In this document: positions 25,636 to 33,274 of the stretch, in pieces
Numbering within the stretch: position 1 is the first letter of the stretch
How the letters are laid out: the number at the start of each line of letters is the position of its first letter
DNA from: an uncultured Bacteroidales bacterium
GTDB lineage: Bacteria > Bacteroidota > Bacteroidia > Bacteroidales > UBA932
Reading direction: 5' to 3'
Assembly: GCA_944323845.1 (NCBI GenBank)
Contig: CALUUA010000001.1
Span: forward strand, 186,001-250,000
DNA: 64,000 nt
Notes under the pieces: generated by a model
What the model was told of the DNA's origin: nothing
Databases searched by the model: none
Seen by the model: only the letters and a program-made list of their open reading frames with translations
Program-made: the position numbers and the translations under genes

Positions 25636-27315
25636 ATGCTCAGGAAACTTACTGTCCGGAACTATGTATTGATAGACTCTCTGGAAACCGAATTTCCGGA
25701 GGGTCTGATTATAATTACCGGGCAGACCGGAGCAGGCAAATCCATACTCCTCGGGGCTCTGTCCCTCTTGCTGGGAGCGAAGGCGGATGCCTCTATGATC
25801 GGGGAGTCCTCCGAGAATTGCGTAGTGGAAGGGGAATTCCAGACGGACAAGGATGACAGAGCATTGAAGTCCCTGTTCGAAGAAAACGATATCGACTGGG
25901 ATGACGGACGCATCACTATACGCCGTCTGGTCAACCCTACGGGCAGATCCAGATCATTCATAAACGATTCTCCTGTCCAGGTCCAGCTCCTCGCATCCTT
26001 GTCTTCCAGACTTGTGGACATCCATTCCCAGCACCAGACCCTTCTTCTGTCCGACAGGAGTTTCCAGATGTCGCTTCTCGACCATTTCGCTTCGGACAGG
26101 GAGCTTCTATTGTCGTATCAGTCGCATTTCAGGAAATGCAATGCCATTCGGAAAGAGCTGGAAGAGATAGAGGCTGCCCTGTCCAGAGCCAGGTCCGAAT
26201 ATGAATATGACAGAGCCAGGTTAGACAAGCTCGTCTCCGCCGGACTGAAAGAAAACGAACTGGAAGAGCTGGAACAGGAGCAGAAGCAGCTGGCGAACGC
26301 CGAAGAGATAAAGGAAAACCTTTGTTCCGCAGAAAATCTTCTGACCTCTGTCCGCACACAGGAAGGTGAGGCCGCGGTGACTTCTCTCATGAGGGATGCA
26401 TCCCGTCATTTGGAAAAGGTGTCGTCATATATACCTGTCGCTGCATCTCTGGCGGAAAGACTCGAAAGCTGCCGGCTTGAACTCGATGATATCCTGTCTG
26501 AACTTTCATCCGTCAATGCAGGGACTGAAGTGTCCGAAGAGAGGCTGTCGCAGGTAGAAGACAGGCTCTCCATGCTTTATTCTCTCATGCGGTCATTCTC
26601 ATGTTCTACGGTCGGAGACCTGATAGCGGAGCGTGATTCGATAGAGGCGTCCATTTCTGGTATCGCTACATCCGATGAACGCAGGGAAGAGCTGGAATCG
26701 GAACTGAAGCAGGAGACTGAGGCTCTGGATAAGGCGGCAGCCATGCTGTCGGATGCCAGAAAATCCGCTGCCGTGGATTTGTCGGCAGCTATCCGCGATG
26801 TCATCAGATCCATGGAGCTTCCGGATGCGGAGTTCCGGATCAGCGTGTCACCCGCCCCCAAGTCGGCCGATGGCGCAGATGCCGTCATATATGAATTTTC
26901 ATCTACGGGCAGGAATCTTGCCGATCTGTCCAAATGCGCATCCGGAGGCGAAATGTCCAGAATAATGCTCGCGCTTAAGTCCATCATGGCCGAATATGCC
27001 CAAATGCCGACGATGATCTTCGATGAGATAGATACCGGGGTTTCGGGCAGTGTGGCAGACAAGATGGGTTCGGTTATATGCGGCATGGGAGCGCATATGC
27101 AGGTTTTCGCCATCACACATCTGCCTCAGGTGGCAGCGAAGGGCAAAGCGCATTATCTTGTCACCAAATCGGCTTCGGAAGACGGCAGGGCAGTGTCTGA
27201 AATAAAAAGACTCTCCGATGAACAGAGAGTCCTGGAAATCGCCCGTATGTTGAGCGGTTCGGTTCTGACTGATGCCGCAGTGGCTAATGCCAAAGAGTTG
27301 TTGTCCGTCGGATAG
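25636..27315 (+). CDS. recN: DNA repair protein RecN
   Basis: SMC-like ATPase for double-strand-break repair, 559 residues. Walker A GQTGAGKS at about residue 30, long coiled-coil arms (about 150-370; LEELEQEQKQLANAEEIKEN), then the ABC signature LSKCASGGEMSRIMLALK, Walker B TMIFDEIDTGVSG and the D/H-loop region VFAITHLPQVAAKG. Nine bases after rpoZ, so co-transcribed. Convergent with the LysM gene, with 7 bases between the stop codons. Confidence 0.95.
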   Translation: MLRKLTVRNYVLIDSLETEFPEGLIIITGQTGAGKSILLGALSLLLGAKADASMIGESSENCVVEGEFQTDKDDRALKSLFEENDIDWDDGRITIRRLVNPTGRSRSFINDSPVQVQLLASLSSRLVDIHSQHQTLLLSDRSFQMSLLDHFASDRELLLSYQSHFRKCNAIRKELEEIEAALSRARSEYEYDRARLDKLVSAGLKENELEELEQEQKQLANAEEIKENLCSAENLLTSVRTQEGEAAVTSLMRDASRHLEKVSSYIPVAASLAERLESCRLELDDILSELSSVNAGTEVSEERLSQVEDRLSMLYSLMRSFSCSTVGDLIAERDSIEASISGIATSDERREELESELKQETEALDKAAAMLSDARKSAAVDLSAAIRDVIRSMELPDAEFRISVSPAPKSADGADAVIYEFSSTGRNLADLSKCASGGEMSRIMLALKSIMAEYAQMPTMIFDEIDTGVSGSVADKMGSVICGMGAHMQVFAITHLPQVAAKGKAHYLVTKSASEDGRAVSEIKRLSDEQRVLEIARMLSGSVLTDAAVANAKELLSVG

Positions 27316-27322
27316 CTGAAGA

Positions 27323-28984
27323 TTATTCTCTGGCCAGCTGTATCGAATAGTCCGGGCCGTAGACTATCCGCCTCATGCCTGAATTCGTGAATCCTTTTCC
27401 TTCTCCAGCCCTTGAAAAGTCGAAATCCGTCTGAAGTAGACAGGCCGGATGTCCTTCGAGATTCGACTCCCATTCCTCCCCGTATTCGGAACACAGCTCC
27501 ATGAAATATACGGTGATGTCATAGCCTTGGAAGGCATATGGCGTAGGTTCGGTATTGTACAGGGCCCTGTACTGCTTTACGAAATCCTTTACTGCCGGAT
27601 TCCCGTAATCCACATAATATGACAGGGACGTGTGGAGCCGGGCATTGTGGAGATTGTCCACTTCTATTGTTTCGAAACTCCTGATTTTCGAAGGGGCGTA
27701 GAGGACGATTTCGTAATCTTCGAATATCAGCAGGTTCAGGTTTCTGACCACATCGTTTACGAATGCTTCGCTTTCGGACATCACAAGCACCCTGTTTGCA
27801 GCTTCAGTGGTCATCATCCCCTTAAGCGGTTCCAGAACATCCCGTCCTTCGAGAATGCTGTATGAAAATGAACTGAAGGCAATTCCGTCTTTTTCCAGAA
27901 TGGTATTCATGACGCCGAGTTCAGTCACATCGCGCGAACCTTTCTCGTAGATGACGACGACCTTTTCAGCATTGCCGGCCTGCTCCTCCTTTATCCATCC
28001 GGCCAGATCTTCATACTGTGTCAGGGACGATGAAGGAGCCTGTATGAAATTCGGGTAGCTGTCTGCCAGATACTCGGCCCTGTGGTCGAGCGGAGATACG
28101 ATGGTGGTGCCGGAAGGGCAGCGTGCTATCGTGCTGCTGAGGTCGCCGGCGGCAATCGGCCCGATGACGATGTCGCTGTTAAGCAGGAGTATTTCAGTGA
28201 ACGGAATGGCTCCGTGACTTGTATCGTAGACTGTCAGATCTATGTCTGTGCCTTTTTCTCCGAGATGTTTCAGTGCCAGCAATGAGCCGCAGTAGAAGTC
28301 GATGCTTCCGGTATGGGGCTTTTCTTCTCTGGAGTCGAACGGGAGCAGAAGTACGGCCTTCACCTTGTCTTTTCCGGTCATCACCGAAGCCGTGGCCTGT
28401 GCTGCAGCCTTATTCTGTTCTTCTTTCTTCTCCTGCAGGGCGTTGTCTTCTGCCGGAGCTGCCTGCGTCTCTGTCGGGCCTGTCGGGATGCGGAGCTTCT
28501 GACGCCTTGTGAGCTTGCGTCCGGTCAGCCCGTTTTCCTGCATTATGACATCTACAGGCACTCCGTATTTTTCTGAAATGGAGTCCAGATCCTCGAACCA
28601 CTTGACGGTATGGATGATGTAGACGTCATCCTGTCTGCCTGCCTTATTGTCACGCGCCGGCTGGCTTTTCACGCTTTCAGGCTGCGATGTCCTGGCTTCT
28701 TTCAGTCCTGTGGCCGGAATCAGGATTATGGCATTCTTCTTCAGCCCTTCCTGTCTTACGGACGGATTCGCTTCGTATATCTGTTCGATGGTCACATTGT
28801 AAGCCTTGCTTATCGAATACAGTGTCTGACGTTCCATCACGATATGCGAGAAATAGACATTGCCGTCCACCCTGACTTTCTCCTTGGAGATGGTCACGGG
28901 GACCGGCTCGTAATCCTGGGCATTCAGACTGGCGGAGACTGCCGTGGCGAATGCGATGGCTGCTATGATGGACAGATGTTTCAT
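27323..28984 (-). CDS. LysM protein with periplasmic-binding-protein (type I) fold
   Basis: Exported protein (signal peptide ending near LNAQ) with two LysM peptidoglycan-binding modules (SHIVMERQTLYSISKAYNV...IILIP at about 45-95; IHTVKWFEDLDSISEKYGV...LRIP at about 120-170), a Gln/Ala/Glu-rich linker, and a C-terminal domain of about 330 residues resembling the type I periplasmic binding fold (VKAVLLLPFDSRE, LLNSDIVIGPIAAGDLSST, TIVSPLDHRAEYL, EKVVVIYEKGS). Annotated elsewhere as LysM or amino-acid-binding proteins. The combination of wall anchoring and a PBP-like fold recalls LpoA, an activator of peptidoglycan synthases, but this is inference. Confidence 0.82.
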   Translation of the reverse strand: MKHLSIIAAIAFATAVSASLNAQDYEPVPVTISKEKVRVDGNVYFSHIVMERQTLYSISKAYNVTIEQIYEANPSVRQEGLKKNAIILIPATGLKEARTSQPESVKSQPARDNKAGRQDDVYIIHTVKWFEDLDSISEKYGVPVDVIMQENGLTGRKLTRRQKLRIPTGPTETQAAPAEDNALQEKKEEQNKAAAQATASVMTGKDKVKAVLLLPFDSREEKPHTGSIDFYCGSLLALKHLGEKGTDIDLTVYDTSHGAIPFTEILLLNSDIVIGPIAAGDLSSTIARCPSGTTIVSPLDHRAEYLADSYPNFIQAPSSSLTQYEDLAGWIKEEQAGNAEKVVVIYEKGSRDVTELGVMNTILEKDGIAFSSFSYSILEGRDVLEPLKGMMTTEAANRVLVMSESEAFVNDVVRNLNLLIFEDYEIVLYAPSKIRSFETIEVDNLHNARLHTSLSYYVDYGNPAVKDFVKQYRALYNTEPTPYAFQGYDITVYFMELCSEYGEEWESNLEGHPACLLQTDFDFSRAGEGKGFTNSGMRRIVYGPDYSIQLARE

Positions 28985-28998
28985 CGGATTCATGTGCT

Positions 28999-30117
28999 TT
29001 ATAGAGTTTTGCTGAAATCGAGCAGGCCTGAACAGAAAGTTTCCCAGGAGAGCTCTTTTTTCACTTTTCTGATATTCTGTATGCAGTTTTCCCTGATTTC
29101 CGGATTGCCGAAGTATTTGAGGATTTCCTGACGTATGGCTTCCGGAGAGATTTCAGGAGCTACCAGCCCTGTCCCGCGGTCTCCGATCGTTTCTTTCAGC
29201 CCGCCGGTGTCAGTGACAATCATCGGGACTTCGAAATGGTATGAAACCGAACTGATTCCGCTTTGCGTCGCGCTTCTGTACGGCAGCACGGCCACGTCTG
29301 AAACCGAAAAGAAATCAGAGACTTCGGAGTCCTTGATATATCGCAGGAAAGTGTGTATGCGATCCTTTCCGGCTTTCTCTATCAATGACGCATATTTGTC
29401 GAAAGACCCGTATGGCTCTCCGGCGATGATGAGCTGATACTCGTCTCCGAGACCGGAGAAGGCTTCTGTGAGTATGTCCAGACCCTTGTATTCTCTGATC
29501 AGTCCAAAGAACAGGATGTTTTTCTTCCCGTGCTCAAGTCCCAGACGTTTTTCAGTTTCCTTCCTGTCCTTTTTCAATCCGAAATGCGAGTACAGCGGAT
29601 GCGGCATGACCTTGTATCTGGCTTCAGGCATCAGCCGGAGCAGATCATCGGCCACGGCTTCGCACAGTGTCACGAATCCGTCGCTCCCTTTCAGAAAATA
29701 GCTTGTGAACGGCTTGTCGAAAAATCTCGGCTCGTGAGGAACTACGTTGTCAAGTATGGAAATGACCTTGCATCGGCCTTTCATCCCCCTGGTGACATAT
29801 CCGAGCGACGGCGCGAACCATGACATCCAGTATCTGACTATGAGAAGATCGGGATTCCATGCCCGAAGCCGTTTGAGCGCGGATACATAGGTGAAAGGAT
29901 TTGCAGTGTCGAGGATGCGCTCGCTGTCTATTCTTTCCGCCTCGTCGTCAGGAGTGACGTACTGCGTCTTGCCCGGGAACAGGAATTCCGGATACTGCCG
30001 GCTGAAATTGAAGGCCCTGACATCATGAGACTTTCCCAGTTCATCGTAAAGACATGCGTTGAACTGGGAAATACCGCCCCTGTAGGGATAGAAACAAGAC
30101 AGTATGGCTATCTTCAA
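28999..30117 (-). CDS. Glycosyltransferase family 4-type
   Basis: GT-B glycosyltransferase of 372 residues, cytoplasmic, probably adding a sugar to a cell-surface glycan. N-terminal acceptor lobe starts IAILSCFYPYRGGISQFNA; the donor lobe has ILFFGLIREYKGLDILTEAF, VLPYRSATQSGISSVSYHF and PMIVTDTGGLKETIGDRG, as in GT4 enzymes. The initiation codon appears to be TTG, immediately after the TAA of the upstream ompH-like gene (TAA-TTG), so translation is probably coupled. Sugar and acceptor are unknown. Confidence 0.87.
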   Translation of the reverse strand: MKIAILSCFYPYRGGISQFNACLYDELGKSHDVRAFNFSRQYPEFLFPGKTQYVTPDDEAERIDSERILDTANPFTYVSALKRLRAWNPDLLIVRYWMSWFAPSLGYVTRGMKGRCKVISILDNVVPHEPRFFDKPFTSYFLKGSDGFVTLCEAVADDLLRLMPEARYKVMPHPLYSHFGLKKDRKETEKRLGLEHGKKNILFFGLIREYKGLDILTEAFSGLGDEYQLIIAGEPYGSFDKYASLIEKAGKDRIHTFLRYIKDSEVSDFFSVSDVAVLPYRSATQSGISSVSYHFEVPMIVTDTGGLKETIGDRGTGLVAPEISPEAIRQEILKYFGNPEIRENCIQNIRKVKKELSWETFCSGLLDFSKTL

Positions 30118-30738
30118 TTATTTCTTGCTTTTGTTCTTCTCCTTTATGTATTCTTCGTTGAGCCTGGTCAGTACATCGTCCGTGATGTCGAGTGCAGGAT
30201 CAGCGCAGAATACAGGCATGCCTCCCTGATTGGTGAGGATCATGGTATATTGCTTCTCTTCGTTATATTTGTCCATGAATGTCTTGATGGCATCGAGAAT
30301 CTGATTCATCATGACATTCTGTTCTTCGATGGCCTCGTTGTTCTTCTGATTGGCGAATTCGTTGAATTCTATCTGCTTCTGCTGGAGATCCTGTCCTTGT
30401 ACTTCTGCAGTGGATCTTGTTATCAGCCCCTTGTTGATCTTGTTCTGGAGCTCCATGGCTTCGTTCTGCAGCTGGTCGCGTCTTCTGGTGACTTCATCCA
30501 TCATGTTCTTCACCTTGGTCTCGACTACGGCTCCCAAATCGCTGGTCATGTCGTATTCCTGCACGATTCTGTCCATATCCACATATACTATCCCGGAAGT
30601 GGCGGTGACCACGGCGGTCGAGTCGGAAGTGCCTGAAACGGCGGCTTTTTCAGAACCCGGACGGATTATAGACAGGACACAGCCGGCAATTGCCAGAACG
30701 ACAGCGGCAATGCTGAGAATAAGAGGTACGTTTTTCAT
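30118..30738 (-). CDS. OmpH/Skp-family periplasmic chaperone-like protein (membrane-anchored)
   Basis: 206 residues. An N-terminal hydrophobic segment (PLILSIAAVVLAIAGCVLSII) could be a transmembrane anchor or a lipoprotein signal (IAGC). After a Thr/Ser linker comes the Skp fold: GIVYVDMDRIVQEYDMTSDL, a long coiled coil with Gln/Glu/Asn-rich helices (about 75-160), and the closing strand ILTNQGGMPVFCADPALDIT. A second, canonical copy lies next to bamA at 35964. On the minus strand TATATTTG (30821-30814) is a possible -7 box. Confidence 0.85.
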   Translation of the reverse strand: MKNVPLILSIAAVVLAIAGCVLSIIRPGSEKAAVSGTSDSTAVVTATSGIVYVDMDRIVQEYDMTSDLGAVVETKVKNMMDEVTRRRDQLQNEAMELQNKINKGLITRSTAEVQGQDLQQKQIEFNEFANQKNNEAIEEQNVMMNQILDAIKTFMDKYNEEKQYTMILTNQGGMPVFCADPALDITDDVLTRLNEEYIKEKNKSKK

Positions 30739-30822
30739 TTATTTATCAATCAAAAAGTTTATTTCATTTTCGTGCCGGTGCAATGCGCCGTGCGCGCAAA
30801 TTGCAAAGCCCGACAAATATAA

Positions 30823-31542
30823 TCAGAAAATTTTGATTTTGGAAAGATAAGCCTGAATGGTTTTTTCCAGCCCCATGTAGAGGGCGTCGCAGATGATAGC
30901 GTGACCTATGGACACTTCGTCGGTCCACGGTATGTTCCGGATATAGTATTCCAGATTGTCGAGATTCAGATCGTGGCCGGCATTCAGTCCTAAACCGCAT
31001 TCCCTCGCCTTTTCGGCTGTCCTGACATAGTCCCGTATGGCGCCGGCGGGGTCAGAAGCATAGTTTCTGGCATAGCCTTCGGTATAAAGCTCCACCCTGT
31101 CGCAGCCGCATTCGGCAGCCCCTTCCGCCATTTCCGGCACCGGGTCTATGAAAATGGATGTCCTGATTCCGTGCTCCTTGAACCTCGCACAGATTCCTCT
31201 CAGGAAATCCCTGTTCGCCAATGTGTCCCATCCTGCGTTTGAGGTGATGGCGTCGGCCGCGTCGGGCACGAGGGTTACCTGTGCCGGACATGTTTCCAGA
31301 ACAAGGTCCACGAATGAAGGTATCGGATTCCCTTCGATGTTCAGTTCCGTGTGCAGCAGCGGCTTGATGGCCCGGACATCGGAGTATCTTATATGCCTTT
31401 CGTCGGGTCTCGGATGGACGGTTATGCCTTCCGCCCCGAATTTTTCGCAGTCTGCAGCGGCTTTCTCCACGTCAGGCATGTTCCCGCCCCGTGAATTCCT
31501 TAAAGTCGCTATCTTGTTTATGTTTACGCTCAGTTTTGTCAT
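30823..31542 (-). CDS. pdxJ: Pyridoxine 5'-phosphate synthase
   Basis: Final enzyme of DXP-dependent vitamin B6 synthesis, condensing 1-deoxyxylulose 5-phosphate with aminoacetone phosphate. Start set at 31542 (MTKLSVNINKIATLRNSRGG), the conserved N-terminus; the in-frame ATG further upstream runs into the promoter region. Active-site strands are clear: GITVHPRPDERHI, ELNIEGNP, VTLVPDAADAITSNAGWD, VELYTEGYA, GLGLNAGHDLN and VSIGHAIICDALYMG. Full length (239 residues). Divergent from nadK, the usual Bacteroidales arrangement. Confidence 0.95.
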   Translation of the reverse strand: MTKLSVNINKIATLRNSRGGNMPDVEKAAADCEKFGAEGITVHPRPDERHIRYSDVRAIKPLLHTELNIEGNPIPSFVDLVLETCPAQVTLVPDAADAITSNAGWDTLANRDFLRGICARFKEHGIRTSIFIDPVPEMAEGAAECGCDRVELYTEGYARNYASDPAGAIRDYVRTAEKARECGLGLNAGHDLNLDNLEYYIRNIPWTDEVSIGHAIICDALYMGLEKTIQAYLSKIKIF

Positions 31543-31667
31543 TTCATGTCTTATAGATACAGGCGGCAAAATTACAAAATATTGGAAAAAGTAGTCTGTA
31601 TCATTGGAAATAAATGTAATTTTGGAGTCTGTAAGCGTGCCGGTCTTCCGGCGCCATATATGATTTT

Positions 31668-32504
31668 ATGAAAGCAGCAGTTTATTTGAGGAACCGGCTT
31701 CTTGAAAAGGATGCCCGTTATCTGGGTCTTATCGGCAAGTTCAGGTCCGGAGGATGCCAGGTATATGAAGTGGACGGGCATGCCGGAATAGACGAGGATA
31801 CTGACATTTTCGTCAGCGTCGGCGGTGACGGGACATTCCTGTCATCCGTAGTCATTGTCGGAGACAAAGGGATTCCGGTGCTGGGCGTCAATCTCGGCAG
31901 GCTCGGTTTCCTTTCCGAGAACAGGCAGGATGAGGTGGTGGAAGATATTCTGTCCGGAAAGTACACCATAGAGGAGCGCACGCTGCTGAAGGCGGAGTTT
32001 GCGGGGCCTGGACAGGACTGTCTTGCGGGACTCTATCCTTATGCATTGAATGAAATCACTGTCCACCGTTCCGGTCCGGCAATGTTGGGCGTGGATGTCA
32101 GCATTGACGGCAGTCCGCTGCCGACATTCTGGTCGGACGGCATGCTTGTAGCCACAAGTTCGGGGTCGACGGCATATTCCCTGAGCGTAGGCGGTCCCAT
32201 AGTCATGCCGGATGCGAAGGTGCTTATAATATCGCCTATAGCGCCTCACAACCTGAATGTGCGTCCGCTCGTGGTCCCGGATACATCGGTGATTTCCATG
32301 TCGTTGCGGGCCAGGGACGAAAAGGCTTTCCTGACCATCGACAACAGAAGCCAGGAAGTCCCGACGGAACTGAAAATGACGGTCTCGATGGCACAATTTT
32401 CGCTCAAACGCATCCGCCTGAGCAGTTCCAATTTCATCAAGGCTTTGACCACCAAACTTTTCTGGGGAGAAGACATCAGAAACGACATAAAAAATGTCAG
32501 ATAA
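31668..32504 (+). CDS. nadK: NAD kinase
   Basis: Makes NADP from NAD and ATP. The GGDGT motif is present in SVGGDGTFLSS (about residue 53), with NLGRLGFLSEN, the conserved NEITVHRSGP, and SSGSTAYSLSVGGPIV, which contributes substrate binding. 278 residues, intact. TAATTTTG at 31618-31625 matches the -7 consensus but has no TTTG at the expected distance. Its end overlaps uppS by 11 bases, so the two are translated together. Confidence 0.95.
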   Translation: MKAAVYLRNRLLEKDARYLGLIGKFRSGGCQVYEVDGHAGIDEDTDIFVSVGGDGTFLSSVVIVGDKGIPVLGVNLGRLGFLSENRQDEVVEDILSGKYTIEERTLLKAEFAGPGQDCLAGLYPYALNEITVHRSGPAMLGVDVSIDGSPLPTFWSDGMLVATSSGSTAYSLSVGGPIVMPDAKVLIISPIAPHNLNVRPLVVPDTSVISMSLRARDEKAFLTIDNRSQEVPTELKMTVSMAQFSLKRIRLSSSNFIKALTTKLFWGEDIRNDIKNVR

Positions 32505-33237
32505 GACTTACACAATGGAAAATATCGGAAAAATTCCTGTCCATGTGTCTATAATCATGGACGGGAACGGCAGATGGGCCGGAGAACGCGGCCTGGACCG
32601 GTCAGCCGGTCATGCGGAAGGTGTGGAAAGTGTCCGGGCATGTACCGAAGCCGCAGTGGAATACGGGGTGAAATATCTCTCCCTTTATGCTTTTTCAGAG
32701 GAAAACTGGGGCAGGCCTCAGGCTGAGGTCGATGCGCTTATGCTTCTGATGTTCAAGTCGATGGTAGAAGAACTGTCGAATTTTATGGAGAACGGCATCA
32801 GGTTCGTGGTTCTCGGCCACAGGGAAAAGCTTTCGGATGAACTCAATGCCGTTATAGATGACTGTATGAGGAAAACGAGCGGGAACGACAGACTGACCTT
32901 GATTGTCTTTTTGAGCTACAGCGGCAAGTGGGATATCCTTCAGGCTGCCAAGCGCTACGCCAGAGACCTGATCGAGCATCCCGATGAGGCGGAGTCCATG
33001 CTGGGGATGGGCATTGACGGATTTGACCGGTATCTTGTTACTGCAGGCATCCCGGATCCGGACATTATAATCAGGACTTCCGGCGAGATGAGGCTCAGCA
33101 ATTATCTCCTGTGGCAGGGCGCGTATTCCGAACTCCTGTTCACCGATGTGCTCTGGCCTGATTTCAGGAAAGACGAGTTCCTGTCAGCTCTCCGCACCTA
33201 TTCAAAAAGGGACAGACGATATGGGAAAGTTAAATAA
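32494..33237 (+). CDS. uppS: Undecaprenyl diphosphate synthase
   Basis: Cis-prenyltransferase that makes the C55 lipid carrier for peptidoglycan and other envelope glycans. Catalytic Asp in SIIMDGNGRWA (about residue 23); LSLYAFSEENWGRP, ELLFTDVLWPDF and IIIRTSGEMRLSNYLLWQ are diagnostic. Start may be 32494 or the Met seven codons later (32515, MENIGKIP); the first overlaps nadK by 11 bases. Lies between nadK and bamA as in most Bacteroidota. Confidence 0.96.
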   Translation: MSDKTYTMENIGKIPVHVSIIMDGNGRWAGERGLDRSAGHAEGVESVRACTEAAVEYGVKYLSLYAFSEENWGRPQAEVDALMLLMFKSMVEELSNFMENGIRFVVLGHREKLSDELNAVIDDCMRKTSGNDRLTLIVFLSYSGKWDILQAAKRYARDLIEHPDEAESMLGMGIDGFDRYLVTAGIPDPDIIIRTSGEMRLSNYLLWQGAYSELLFTDVLWPDFRKDEFLSALRTYSKRDRRYGKVK

Positions 33238-33274
33238 TTGCTTTATATTTGCAGTCTTGAATTTGGTTTGAAAA

